This document shows, piece after piece, positions 10,931-22,129 of a stretch of DNA of 64,000 nucleotides (position 1 is its first letter; each line of letters opens with the position of its first letter). The notes under the pieces were generated by a model. The model had not been told where the DNA came from. It made no database searches and was given only the letters and a program-made list of their open reading frames with translations. Source of the stretch: Molossus alvarezi. Lineage: Eukaryota; Chordata; Mammalia; Chiroptera; Molossidae. Both the position numbers and the translations under genes were made by a program. The DNA lies in the NCBI GenBank assembly GCA_037176705.1, contig CM073887.1:84516348-84580347 (forward strand), written 5' to 3'.

Positions 10931-11554
10931 GCAGCCGCGGAACGCACCCCTGCGTCCTTCAGTCCCTCCTGAGACGCTCGCCAATGGCAGCACAAACTGC
11001 AGGCAGGAAGGACCCACAGTTCCCCCAGCCCTCAAGGCTCAGTACCCGCGCCACCCCGCCCCGGCCTTGCTGTGGGAGCTCATCTCTGGAGAGGAGTAAC
11101 TTCAGCACTGGTGAGCAAATGGGGATGGTGATTTGACTCGTGTTCTTAACACACGTGCAGGACGTTTTATTACAGGGGAGTCCAATCAGACACGTGGTTC
11201 ACTCACCAGAAATTTAGCCGGACCTATACCAGCTCAAACTGGGGCTAGACAACTCCTGAGTCTCGTGAGTGCTAAACCGGCTGGTCCCTGCCCCTTCAGT
11301 TTTTCTGGGGGCATACACTGCACGCCCTGGCTCAAACCCTTCTGGGGCTTGGAGCCCGCTCTGCCCGCCCCCCCTCCAGTCTTATCCTTCTTCCCTATCC
11401 CATCTTGGGCCAGATTGGGCTCATTGGTACGTGGGCGTCTCACACGAGCCCCCTTAAGGGAGGACTGGAGCAGATTGAGGTTTTGGAGGGACTGAATTAT
11501 GTTAGAGCCATCCTTTAAAAAAAAAATCATTCCAATTTTGTTCAAAAGGGAATA
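10931..11554. other. Spacer between TSPAN17 promoter and EIF4E1B 3' end
   Basis: Ordinary sequence of about 0.6 kb with an A-run near 11517-11526. No gene or clear repeat was recognised. Confidence 0.6.
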
Positions 11555-11560
11555 TTTATT
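11555..11560 (-). terminator. EIF4E1B: Candidate EIF4E1B poly(A) signal
   Basis: Plus-strand tttatt is AATAAA on the minus strand, about 830 bp past the EIF4E1B stop. This makes 11561-12391 the inferred 3' UTR. A closer signal was not obvious. Confidence 0.4.
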
Positions 11561-12391
11561 TATGACAACAGAAACAGGCTTGAGCTCCATCAAGTTTAGC
11601 CACCTCTAGCAGACCCAGGTTGAGGCCTGATCACCACTCTCCTCCTCTCCTGGGCGGGGCCTCATCCACCCACCTCCACTTAAGACCCACCCTGAGGCAG
11701 GGAAGGCCCAGACAGCCCTAGCCACAGCTGAAGAAAGGAGAAACACCCTAGGCTGTCTCCCTCAAGTCTCTTCATAACCCTGTGATATGATAGGGTTCTG
11801 CCTCTAAGCCTCCAGCCTCTGGGGTGGGGACACAGCCCTACTCCAGGGAAAGTATGGGATTCAGAGTGGGCTCCAAATCTACAAATCTGATGAAAGGCAA
11901 TCCACAAAGGTTTTTCAGCACAGTGATCACCAGGAGAGGCCCCTACTCCTGTCCCTGAACTCCAGCTCTCAGGGTGGCAGTGGCCTTGAGCCCCACTCCC
12001 CTAGAATAGAAGAGTTTCACCCTCAGGCCCCCTAGCTAGCCCCCTTTCCAGATAGGCACAGAGTAAGTATTAGATTATAGGTTTGCTCCTGCTATCTTTC
12101 ACCTGCAGGTGATTCCTCCTTTCCAGTGGCTGGACTCACCCTACCCCACCCACCCCTGGGTAAAACAAGGAAACACCAGGATTCCCTCCACTTTTCTACT
12201 GCCCCGAGTCCTCAGCCTGCCCCCCACCACCACCACCAGCCACAGAAGGTCCCTAGGCTTTGGCCCCAACTCATGTTAAAGAGTGTTCATATTCACTCCA
12301 GAACAGGAGAGAGCCAGCCCTCTGTCCTCGCCCCAAGTCCTGCCCAGGACACACACACAGCAGTGAGAGGCTCAGGGGTGCCAAGTCCCTC

Positions 12392-12506
12392 TCACACCAC
12401 AAATTTGTTCTTGGCTAGGGTGTTGCTCTTGGTAGCTGTGTCTGCATGGGCCTGGTACCCAATGATGGTCTTTATGGAGAGTCCCAAGCGCTCTTTGTAG
12501 ACACGC
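12392..12506 (-). CDS. EIF4E1B: EIF4E1B coding exon 7 and stop (residues 209-246)
   Basis: A 115-nt exon ending in the family's usual TKSNTLAKNKFVV followed by TGA (plus-strand tca at 12392-12394). Acceptor caccag. Confidence 0.95.
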
Positions 12507-15410
12507 CTGGTGGGGGAGGGGAGGTAAGTGGAAGAGGAAATGAGGCAGTTGGACAGGCAGCAGTGGGTCCTGGAGATAACCTAGGACCTTGCAGTCCTCC
12601 TCCCGGACCTCCTACCCTGGTTCTAGCCATATCACTCCAGTTTTGTGTGTTTTAGCCATGTGGAAACCCAAAATAAGACTAATGCAAAAGAAATGAGTTC
12701 TACTAGAAATAGTTTAAAAATCTAGATTCCCAAACCCTTAATACATGTGGGTAAGGTAGAAGGGGAAAACGGCAGGGAGAGTACCAGAGGTCTCCCTTGC
12801 AGGCCAAGCCACCCTCCCCACCATTTCACCTTCTCCCCTAGAAGAGACCCAGCCCCGACCTCCTGCCAGAGACACCCTCACCCAATGTAGAGCACGCCCG
12901 TCTGGTTCTCTGCCTCCCGCGTCCACACTGCAATCTTGTCCCCCTTGGTTCGGATGTTGATGACAGCCCCACACACCTCCCGGCTGTACTCCTCAAAGCT
13001 CTCCCCAATGAGACACAGCAGCTGGGGCCAAAAAGGGAGGTAATGAGACCTCCAGCTGTGGCACAGGGAATGCACCTGCCATCCCTGAGACCACTTCCAC
13101 CACCAGTACCATTACCAGCCCTGCCCCTTCTTTTGAGGGACCCTCCCTACCGGCCCCTCCACTCACTGTCTCCAGCCACAGGCGGTCCAACTCAATGTGG
13201 CGCTGCTGTTTGGCAAGGCTGACCAGCCAGCGGCCACCCCGCTTATTCCTGGCGTCTTCCCACATGGGCTCGATGCCATCCTGGGAGGCCAGATGGCAAA
13301 TCAACTGCCTCTTTTTGTTCAAAGGGAAGTGGGGGCCCAGCTACCTTCCTAGGTCCTGCTTCTGTTCCTCAGTAGGCCTCCGCAGGCCAGTTTCTGTCTC
13401 ACCTCCATCCCCTCTGTATAGGCAAATGCCACCAGCAGCCATTCAGCTCCCAGAGCCTCCTCTGAGCTCCCCCAGACTCCAGATCCTTAACATTTGTCAC
13501 CTTTTACAGCCCTGTGTGTGTGTTTGTCTCTTTTACTGAACAGAGTTCAAATGGAGGTAATTCACAAAGCCTCTGGGGCAACCCCAATGTGGGCCATGCC
13601 AGACCTCCCAAGCTCAGCTGGACACAAGGTCACCTGGGAAATCTTTAAACACTGATGTCAGGTTCCCACCACACACACATCTGCTGGGTCAGCACCTCCA
13701 GGGATTGGTCTGGACCTTGATGAGCAGTATTCATGGCCAATTCTGATGCCTGTTCCTAGTTAAGAAATCAGGCCAGAATCCTGGGTTCCTTCTTCAGTCC
13801 CCCTACTTTCCAGACTCTTCAATAGCCCTTCAAGTCTCAGTTCAGGTCTGACACTTTGTCCAAGCTCCTTTACAGCACTTCCTCCTCTGGGCTCAGAGGG
13901 AGGCTGTCTTCAGCCCCCACTCTCAAACCCCTTGTGCGGCAGAGCTTACCTTGAACAGGGCATAGTCACAGCCTGAAGAGAGCTTACTGGCCAGCTGGAT
14001 GTGACTGTACATCCTAGAGAGAGTCCCCAACCCCAGGATGAAAGTCCAGGTTTTGGGGGGGCCTTCTACCAACTGACCCCAGCCCCCTCAACTTCTTACC
14101 AGACCTAACTGCTTTCCACCAACCTTCCAGCCTCTAAGCTTTTGCTCACACTGGTACACCCACCTGGAATTCCATCCTTACCCAAACCTTCAAATCCCAC
14201 CTCCTCCTTGGAGCATCCCCTTACCACCCAAGCCCAGGGTGGTGTTTATAGATCCCCCTAGTGCAGGGTTTACTTCCGGTGCCCCTCCAGCTGGAGCCCC
14301 AGGCCTTCTCACCCATCCCTTAGATTTGCACAGCTCCTTTCAGGTCCCCTCCCTTGATCCTCCATGGACACTCTGAGGCAGCCTAATCCTCACGTTGTGA
14401 CTGAGACAAGCTCAGAGAGGGAAGGAGCTTGCTCAGGGTCACAAATCATGAAGTAGCAGAGTCAGGGTCAACTCCTTGTTTCTCCCACTTCTCAGGCTTT
14501 CTCCCTAAGTCCCAAGAAGGTTTCATAGGGCCTGTGCCCCAGCCTCAATGCCCCCTGAAGAATCCACTAAGCTCCCACCCTCACTAATGCTGCCAGGGAG
14601 GACTGGGAAAGCTGTGTAGAAAGCAGCCCCCGAGAAGCATGGGGTCTGGGAAGGATCCTGAGCTCATAGTCCCCTGGCCCCAGTCTCTTCCATAAGGGGC
14701 AGACACTCACGCCCAGAAGTCCTCCACTGTGTCAAACTTGGTGACCAGATGAAGGTTATCCTGCCAGGCCCGGCTGCGGTCATTCTTGAAGAACCATAGT
14801 GCCCACCTGGAGGGGAGGGGTGGCCAAGAAGAAGCAAAGAGCCCTTGTGCCCATTCGCAGCAGCACCTGGGCTGGCATGGAGCTCTCACCCCCTCAAGGA
14901 CAAACTTGGGTACAAGATGTGGGGTACAGGCCCACCCAGGTGACCAGAGTCAGTTACCCTGATGGGCTAGGGGACCAGAGAAGTAATAGAGGCATTTAAC
15001 CCAGAATCTCAACTGGGTTAAGGCTGGAAAGAACAACAGGGCCCAAGTCTTAGGCCAGCTCCGACCTTCCCCAAAGAGGGTTGTCCAAGGCCACAGAGCA
15101 GGGGCCTGCCCTACCTGCTCTGCAGAAGGTGCAGCTCCAGCTTGACCTCCACTGGGCCCTCATTCCAGGCTTTCCTCCTCGGGGACGGGACAGCTGTGGA
15201 ACAGTTTGGAGCCTCCTCTCTCATCGAAGCTCTGGCTGCTGCTGCCTCCTCTTCCTCTAGCTCTTTCGCCTTCTCCCACTTGAGGATTTCTCCCTCAGCC
15301 TCTCTGACCTGACCAAAGAAAGGAGTCAGAGTGGGCTGTGAACTCCAGACCTGGCTGCCAAGGCTGCAGGAGGGGCAGGCAGGTGGACTCACAGAGCTGG
15401 TTGTAGCCAT
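12392..15410 (-). CDS. EIF4E1B: eIF4E family member 1B, complete, 7 coding exons, 246 aa
   Basis: Cap-binding translation factor paralogue. Family knowledge: eIF4E1B is expressed in oocytes and early embryos and binds the m7G cap weakly, taking part in mRNA storage. Seen here: seven GT-AG exons join to 741 nt (246 aa plus stop). An acidic, Glu/Ala-rich N-terminus (about 7-55) precedes the eIF4E fold. Relative to eIF4E numbering the offset is a constant 29, so there is no indel in the core. Cap-stacking W85 and W131 (W56, W102), E132 (E103), R186 and K191 (R157, K162) and W195 (W166) are kept, as is W102 (W73), the 4E-binding surface residue. The chosen ATG has A at -3 and G at +4, but N-terminal exon 1 (six residues) is the least certain part. 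The gene lies head-to-tail upstream of TSPAN17 and divergent from SNCB. Confidence 0.94.
12882..13021 (-). CDS. EIF4E1B: EIF4E1B coding exon 6 (residues 163-209)
   Basis: A 140-nt exon with LLCLIGESF, NIRTKGDKIAVW and TREAEN. It provides the basic phosphate contacts and the third cap-pocket Trp. Acceptor ccccag, donor gtgagg. Confidence 0.95.
13167..13280 (-). CDS. EIF4E1B: EIF4E1B coding exon 5 (residues 125-162)
   Basis: A 114-nt exon starting DGIEPMWEDARNKRGGRW, the most conserved eIF4E block, with the second cap-stacking Trp and the Glu that reads the guanine. Acceptor tcccag, donor gtgagt. Confidence 0.95.
13950..14013 (-). CDS. EIF4E1B: EIF4E1B coding exon 4 (residues 103-124)
   Basis: A 64-nt exon reading MYSHIQLASKLSSGCDYALFK after the split Ala codon. 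Acceptor ctctag, donor gtaagc, ends in phase 0. Confidence 0.94.
14711..14806 (-). CDS. EIF4E1B: EIF4E1B coding exon 3 (residues 71-103)
   Basis: A 96-nt exon with WALWFFKNDRSRAWQDNL and VEDFW. It carries the first cap-stacking Trp (W85) and the partner-binding Trp (W102). Acceptor ctccag, donor gtgagt. Confidence 0.94.
15115..15308 (-). CDS. EIF4E1B: EIF4E1B coding exon 2 (residues 7-71, acidic tail)
   Basis: A 194-nt exon rich in Glu, Ala and Lys that ends with VEVKLELHLLQS and the first two bases of Arg71. Acceptor tggtcag (a second possible acceptor lies 5 nt further in) and donor gtaggg. Confidence 0.88.
15393..15410 (-). CDS. EIF4E1B: EIF4E1B coding exon 1 (MATTSS)
   Basis: An 18-nt coding segment with a strong Kozak context ends at donor gtgagt. 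It joins exon 2 in frame. The first exon of this gene varies between mammals, so the true start could differ. Confidence 0.7.
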
Positions 15411-15992
15411 CCTGTAATAGTTTGGGCTCTACCAGGGACAGAACGTCCAAGGGAGGCCCCCAGCTGCCAGCTTTTAACCCACTAGTGCCCTGCCCCCACC
15501 TGCCCAGGGCAGGGGAGGGGAGGAGCCAGCGTGAGGCTGCTCAGAGGAAAAAGGGCTTACACTATTCCTTCTTTAGCGAGCACTTCCTGCAGGAAGGCTG
15601 GGACTGGAGACAGGTGTGACCAGGCAGACTTAACCCCACCCACATCATGCTGGCCACGTGGGGGCTGAGACAGGAAGATAAGGGTCAGTATTAGGTGTCT
15701 GCCCTTAGTAAAACTGCATCCCACCTAGGGTGGGGCTTGAATGTAAAGCAGACTGTCCCAGAGATGGCAGAAGCAGCCATTCTGACATAGCAAGGGCGAG
15801 GCCCGATCAGAGACCTGGTACATGAAGTGTGGTGTCCCCTTGTTTCTCTGCTGCCATACACCTCCTTGATTTGGCCACCAGTGTCATCTGATACAAGCAT
15901 TCATCTGGTCTCTGGAAGCATCTGAGTTATTTTATTTATTTTTACTGTAATAATTCAGAAACAGGGACATTGTATAAAAATACACATTTTGG

Positions 15993-16209
15993 CCCTGGCC
16001 GGTTTGGCTCAGCGATTAGAGCATCGGCCCACGGACCAGAGAGGCCTGGGTTCGGTTCCCACTAAGGGCATGTACCTCAACTGCAGTTTGTCCCTGGCCC
16101 CAATTGGGGTCATGTGGGTGGCGACCAGTGGATGTGTCTCTTTCACATTGATATTTCTCTCTCTCTTCCTCTCTCCCTCCCACTCTATCTAAAGATAAAT
16201 GAAAAAAAA
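15993..16209 (+). mobile_element. Ves-type SINE with 17-bp perfect TSD
   Basis: A full-length sense copy with the classic ccctggccggtttggctcag head. The duplication aaaaatacacattttgg is identical at 15976-15992 and 16210-16226. Confidence 0.93.
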
Positions 16210-16226
16210 AAAAATACACATTTTGG

Positions 16227-16310
16227 AGGAGGATGTCAATGGGGGGGGAGGAAATCTGTAATACAGCAATAAAGATTTAAAAATTGAAAATAATAATAAA
16301 AAATAAACAT
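16227..16310 (+). mobile_element. Short L1 3'-end fragment
   Basis: The segment resembles the end of the large L1 at 28.1 kb (gtcaatgggg... aaatctgtaa... aataaa, then A-rich), so it looks like a severely 5'-truncated L1. It lies just beside the SINE. Confidence 0.5.
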
Positions 16311-18187
16311 CCATAATTTTTTTTGTTTCTCTTGAAAATTTGGGAAGGTCTGGCAACACTGGGGCCTCCACCACACAGGTCCATAATCCACTGCAGCTGA
16401 GACTGCCCTTTGGCAGAGTAAATGAGGTACCACATGGCCCAGCTGGCCCACCACACCTGGCGCGGATAGTGAGGGGCAGTGCCACACAATCGGGATTCAA
16501 GTCCTCCCTGCCCCGATCTCAGCCAAGTTACTGAACCTCACTGAGTCTATTTCCCCATCTATAAAATGTGAAAGTTAATGATACACAACTCAGAAGCTTA
16601 TTGTTATTAAATGATATAAAACACAAAAAGTCCATAGAAGAAGGCCTGGCTCAGAGGTCAATAGAAATCACCTGAAGGCTACCCTGGGGGAGCTAGGAAG
16701 GAAAAGGGGGAGGGGAGGGGAGGGGAAGCTCTGGCTCTGAAAACCCTTTCCCAGCACCCTTTTCTGCAGGGGCTGATTCCTCCACAAGTTTCTCTCCCTC
16801 CCCCTGGCCAATTTTAGGGGCCCAGATCTCTAAGGGGAGCAGTGTCTTCCCCTCCCTCACACCCAGGGAAGCACATGACCACCTGGAGGCTGACAGGCAA
16901 TATTTATTGAACCCCATCCCCTAAGTGATCAGTATGTGCCAGGCTTGGGGTTATGTACTGAGAGGTGGTGAGTGCAAAAATTGAGTGGCCCTGTTCTCTG
17001 GTCTACCAAGGAGCCAGATGTCAGATAATCTCACAAAGATCACATTTGTCATCACAAATGCAGACCACTGAAGGAAAGGAATTGGCAGGTGAAGAAAATA
17101 AAATCCACCACCTGAACTGAGCTTTAGCGCAGTTCTCAAGTGTCTAGGTCAGAATCACCTGCAGGGCTTGTTAAGCCATATTTCGAGAACCACTAGCTTA
17201 GAGATAGTTCACAGAAGAGGTGATGTTTGAGCTGAGAGCTAAAGCATGAGTGAGAGTGAAGTTGGTAGTGGAGGAGAGCATTGCAGGGTGAAGCAGTATG
17301 TGCAAAGGCCCTGGGGCAAAGGGAACATGGGTACTGGAAGAAGAGAAGAACAATGTGATAAAGCCCAAAGGAGGGAAGGATGGTAAATTTTGACTCTAGT
17401 AAAGTGGAGAGTGCCACTAAGTGCTTAAGTTGGGACAGATGAGCTAGGCAGGTAATCCCATGGGCTTTCCAGGAGGTTCTCTGGATTGCTATGTAGGAAA
17501 TAGACTCTGGCAGCGGGGGGGGGGGGGGGGGGGGGGGTGTCTATTAGGATGCTAACATCCCCAGGTGGCAGGGGGAATGGAGAGAACATGGTGGATTTCA
17601 GAGGTATTTAGAAAGAAGACTCAGTGGCATTTGGTGATGGACAGGTTCTGGATAGGTGAGGCATGGTGTCCCAGCTATGTGTTGCTGCACAGCAAACCAC
17701 CCAAACTTAGTGGCTTAAAACAATAATCATTTCTTTCACTCACAGATCTGCAATTTGGGTAGCCCTTAGTAGGGACAGTTCGTCTCTGCTCCAAAGCACT
17801 ATCAGTTGGAGAGACTCACAGGCTGGGGCTAGAATCATCTGCTCACTCCCAGTGGAGAAGTTGATGCCAGCTGTCAACTGGAACCTCAGCTGGGGGTGTC
17901 GCCTCGGACAGCTCTTTGTGGCCTCTCCGTGTAGCTGCTTTCCTTCCTCACATTGGCTGGGTTCCCAGAGTGAGAGTTCCAAGAGACTGGAAGCAGAAGC
18001 TGCTAGTTTCTTAAAGCCTGGGCCCAAAATCTGGCAGAGCATCATGTGCACTATATATGAGTCCCAGGCCCACATTCAAGGATAGGGACATAATACCACC
18101 TCCCAGCAGGAGGACTGTCAAAGAAGTTTGGACAGAGAAAGCACTGGAAGAAGGCCAGGTTTGGAGAGAGATTGTAAATCTAGATTT
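16311..18187. other. Upstream spacer of EIF4E1B, no gene seen
   Basis: Contains L2-like text (about 17190-17420, with 'tgtgcaaaggccctggggca') and a run of 23 G at 17515-17537. No exon, RNA gene or CpG island was recognised. Confidence 0.6.
17515..17537 (+). repeat. Homopolymer of 23 G
   Basis: An uninterrupted G run, unusual in mammals at this length. It may be real and unstable, or a place where the assembly length is unreliable. Confidence 0.9.
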
Positions 18188-18671
18188 TGAGACAGGCTAG
18201 TAAGCCAGGACAAGTGAAATAGGGAAACGGGAACAGTTGGTGTGGGGGGAAACTACCTGTCAGCAGCAGAATAAATCCTTTGTCAAACGTACCTCATCAA
18301 CGCAGAGATGGAAGGTACACCTGCCTTCTGGACATGGAGTCACCTGCCCATACAGTTGTCCCCAGGTGACACCTGAGTGATGGGGTCCTGTGAGTCAGGA
18401 CCAGCCAATGTGGAGTTGAATCTCCTTTCGGAGCAGGGTAAATTCATCCTCAGGGCATCTACTGCCCTGATCATTGGTAGGCCACCCTTAGGACACAGGG
18501 TAAACCTGTCCACAAGCTCTTTGTATTTCTTTCTCTATTAAGGACCTGACTTCCTTGACTGGTTCAAGGCGCGTAAATAGGGCTACCAGACGACTCATAC
18601 TATAACTCCCAGTCCTCTATCGGGAGCATTTATCACTCTGATTTTTTGTTGTTGTTGTTCAGATAGAGTGG

Positions 18672-18725
<54 letters not shown>

Positions 18726-19250
18726 ATCGACGTGAAAGGGACACATCAAGTGGTTGCCACCCTCACAACCCAACCAGGGCCGGGGACAAACTGCAACCGA
18801 AGCACGTGCCCTTAGCGGGAACCGAACCCGGGTCTCTCTGGACCACAGGCCGATGCTCTAACCGCTGAGCCAAACTGGCCAGGGCTATCACTCTGATTTT
18901 TGACAACCCCACTCTTTTCCTGTCACATCTTATCTTGTGTCAAGTTTCTCTTTTTACTCAGAATTTTCAGTGAGCCAATAGCAGCTCCTCCTTGGCTCAC
19001 CTCTGTCACTGTGACTTTTATTTCTCAGTGAGCCAAAGCAGCACCACCCAGACTTCTTCCTTCCCTATAACATTTTTAGAGAGCCAAAGCAGCGCCATCT
19101 AGGCTCTCTCCTATTGCTTCTTTCCTCAGATCGCAGCTGAGACTTTCTTCATTTCTACCGCTCATTCACAGCCCTGGAAGCTTTCATTGCGAGTCTCAAC
19201 AGGTCTTCTTACTGGGTAATTAGAACCTTCCCTCCCCTTTTCCAGTCTCC
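18188..19250 (+). mobile_element. Probable ERV-type LTR (related to the LTR at 30.4 kb)
   Basis: It starts tgagacaggctagtaagcc, as does the LTR at 30447 (tgagacaggccagtaagcc), and shares the later block 'ataacattt..agagagccaaagcagc'. The U3-like middle differs, so it is a related family or a rearranged copy. The right end is uncertain and no poly(A) signal was found. It is interrupted by a SINE at 18647. Confidence 0.5.
18647..18885 (-). mobile_element. Ves-type SINE inside the 18.2-kb LTR
   Basis: An antisense copy with a long pure GA run (about 18671-18722). The TSD tatcactctgattttt is at 18631-18646 and 18886-18901, so this insertion is younger than the LTR. Confidence 0.92.
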
Positions 19251-19389
19251 TTGAAAGTTGTCCAGAGCAACTGAAAAAAATATTGTGCCTTATTTACAAG
19301 AATTAGTAATTGGAATTATGTGATGGTCTTTATGTTATATGTGTTCATTGGTGCATCATAGGTGGTGCATTTTCTGCCTCTGGATGGCA

Positions 19390-20880
19390 TAACTGGGGTG
19401 TAATATATTTTTAATTAATTAATTAATTTTATTACAGATGTCCCTCTTTTATCCCCCATTAATACCCCCCTCCCCACTCCCTCCCCCACCCCCACCTCAC
19501 CCTGATATTACCGCACTGTTGTCTATATTAGTTTTTTGGTTTATCTCTTCCAGCCCCACCACCACCATCTCCCTTCCCTCTTAGGTTTGTCAGTCTGTTC
19601 CCTACTTCCATGTCTCTGGATCTATTTTATTTAACAGATTATTAAAAGGTCTGAGCTGGCGGGAGATCACATCCTCAACGCAAGGCCAATGTAGAGCAAA
19701 ATGGCTTTATTGCATGTACCTGGGTGCAGGCGGACTGAGCCAAAAAGGGTTCAGCCTTGAATAACAGTTGGGGTGTAGGTTATATACTCTACTTTTAGCT
19801 CCTGGCAGTTCCTGCTGACTTACTCTGCCTGGCCCATTGTCCACTTTGCAGTTGGACTTGCCTGGTATCTCGTCCTGTATCTGCTGGGTGATTCATTGTT
19901 TTGGGGATAATTCAGATAGTCCGTACTCAACAGAAGGCTGAGCAAAGGTCATGCAAGCAACATAATTTTTCAGTTTCCATCTTTTGCAAGCTTTTACCTT
20001 TACACTTTAAGACATTAGTGCTTACTGCTGTTTTTGAATTTGTCTAGTACATCTTCCGGTTTTTACCAGAAGGCCCTAAAAAAAAATTACCTTTCACTTA
20101 TTGTGTTCATTATATTTTACAAGTAAATGAGATCATGTTGTACTTATCTTTGACTGACTTATTTCACTTAGCATAATATTCTCCAGGTCCCCTCCATGTC
20201 CTCTCAAAATAGAGCTTTCTTTCTTACAGCTGCATAGTATTCCATTGTGTACATGTACCACAGCTTTTTTATCCACTCATCTACTGCTGGACACTTGGGC
20301 TGTTTCCAAATCTTACCTATTGTAAATAGCACTGCTATGAACACAGAGGTGCATATATTCTTTCTGATTGGTGTTTCAGGCTTTTTAGGATATATTCCTA
20401 GAAGTAGAATCACCGGGTCAAATGGCAGTTCCATTTTTAATTTTTTTGAGGTAACACCATATTGTTTTCTATAGTAGCTGCACCAGTCTGCAGTGTACTA
20501 GAGGCCCCATTCTCCACACCCTCATCAGCACTTGTTTGATGATTTGTTGATGGCAACCATTCTGGTAGGTATGAGGTGATACCTCACAGTTGTTTTAATT
20601 TGCGTCTCTCTGATGATTAGTGACAATGAGCATTTTTTCGTATGTCTCTTGGACATTTGTATGTTCTCTCTATTCAGGTCCTCTGCCCATTTTTTAATTA
20701 TATTGTTTGTCTTCCTTTGTTGAGTTGTATGAAATTATATATTTTGGAAATTAACCCCATATTCGATGTATCATTGGCAAATATGTTCTCCCATATAGTG
20801 GGTTCCCTTTTCATTTTGATGCTTTCTTTTTCTGTGCAGAAGCTTTTTAGTTTGATGTAGTTCTAGGGTGTGATATTTTA
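19390..20880 (-). mobile_element. 5'-truncated L1 fragment, antisense, split by an LTR
   Basis: The left end matches the reverse complement of an L1 3' UTR. From 20095 to 20880 the minus strand carries the C-terminal part of L1 ORF2 (best stretch 20204-20434), close to the same part of the 22-28 kb L1. It is not functional: only the 3' end of the element is here and it is interrupted at about 19645-20090. Confidence 0.85.
19650..20080 (-). mobile_element. Solo LTR-like insertion within the antisense L1
   Basis: About 430 bp breaks the continuity of the L1 text. Read on the minus strand it has a TATA-like gtatataacc (revcomp of about 19780-19790) and then an AATAAA (about 19703-19712), in the order expected for an LTR promoter and poly(A) site. 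No internal viral genes are present. Exact TG...CA ends and the TSD were not settled. Confidence 0.5.
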
Positions 20881-22072
20881 TTGGCCTAAAGAGATGAAAT
20901 ATTTACATAGATTAAGCAGCATTCTGTGGTCTGAACAAAATATTTTATGTTAAAACTGGTTTAAGTTCAATTGATGTCTTTTACAGTTATTACCATAAAA
21001 TATATGGTTTTTGTACCTGAGTTTACAGAAATTTTATGTTATGATCTTTTGCTTAAATATGGTAGACAATTTTCCCAAGGTTAAAATTATAAGAGACTTT
21101 TTCTTAAACCTAGAAATAACTTTGAGTTATTCAAATGGGGTCCTGGAATACCTCAAGGATTTCGCTCTCTTTATTAAAGACAAATTTTAATCTAGTTAGG
21201 CTTATTTTTATATACTTGAAATTACATGGGACGCTTTGTCAAATAAATAAATAAAAACTATGTTTTGTTTGTGTACATATGTTTTTATTAAAATGAGTGT
21301 TCTAGAGATTATGTGAAAATCTCCAGGAGTCAGCCTGACTGAGTGTCTCAGTTGGTTAGAGCATCATCCTGTACACCAAAATGTTGTGGGTTTGATTCCT
21401 GGTCAGGGCATATGCCTAGGTTATGGAATTAATCCCCAGTTGAGGCACATACAGGAGGCAACCGGTTGATGTTTTTCTGTCACATTGATGCTTTTTCCTC
21501 TCCCTCCCTCTCTCTCTAAAATTCAATAGAAACATGTCCTCAGGTGAGGATTAAAAAAAATCTCCAGGAGTGTGCAAAGTTTTGATATACTTTCATTTAT
21601 GATTCTAATTGTTACCTTGAAATGTTATATGTTACAGAAAAGCAAAGTTCTTTATCAATTGCATTATCAGATCTATAACCACATCACTAAGTTTTATTAT
21701 TTATAGACAGTCATTGTTTTACTTTGATGCATTTGCAAGTACATCTTTAGAAAGATCCATAAAAAGGAAACTGACTTTCTCTAAATTAAAGGTCTAAGCA
21801 GGTCATATCTTTGAACTACATGAAGATTTATAGAACTCTAAGGAATAACTGGATTCATGAAAATACTAGCAAATAATCAGTATAAACAAAAATTGGTGAT
21901 ATGGGACTGAATCAAGGATAATTATTATTATGATTTTGTTCAAAATATTGCTGACTTCTAATTTTTTTTTGTTTTTAAGGAAATTTTTTTTCCTTAGAAC
22001 AATTTGGTAAATTATACCCTCAGAAGCAATATTGAAACATTTATGTATTTCTCCCTACCTAATCCCTCCAGA
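20881..22072. other. AT-rich gene-free stretch
   Basis: AT-rich DNA without a recognisable gene, apart from the SINE at 21331. It could be the remains of older elements (it lies between two related LTRs), but nothing identifiable is left. Confidence 0.5.
21331..21556 (+). mobile_element. Ves-type SINE, older subfamily
   Basis: The head is agttggttagagcatcatcc with a 'cctggtcagggcatatgcc' segment and a gtcctcaggtgagg tail. The TSD aaaatctccaggagt is at 21316-21330 and 21557-21571. Confidence 0.9.
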
Positions 22073-22084
22073 ATTTGATAACTC

Positions 22085-22129
22085 TTTTTTTAAAATGTTT
22101 TTATTGATTATTTTAGAGTGATTGATTGG
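22085..22129 (-). mobile_element. First half of an antisense SINE split by the L1
   Basis: T-rich start and 'gtttttattgattattttagag', the usual 3' end of an antisense Ves SINE. It stops at 22129, where the L1 begins. The rest of the SINE resumes at 28179. Confidence 0.8.

Noticed and set aside
18671..18722. Long Arg-Glu or Ser-Leu open frames over GA/CT runs
   Set aside because: Simple repeats inside SINEs, open in all frames by composition.
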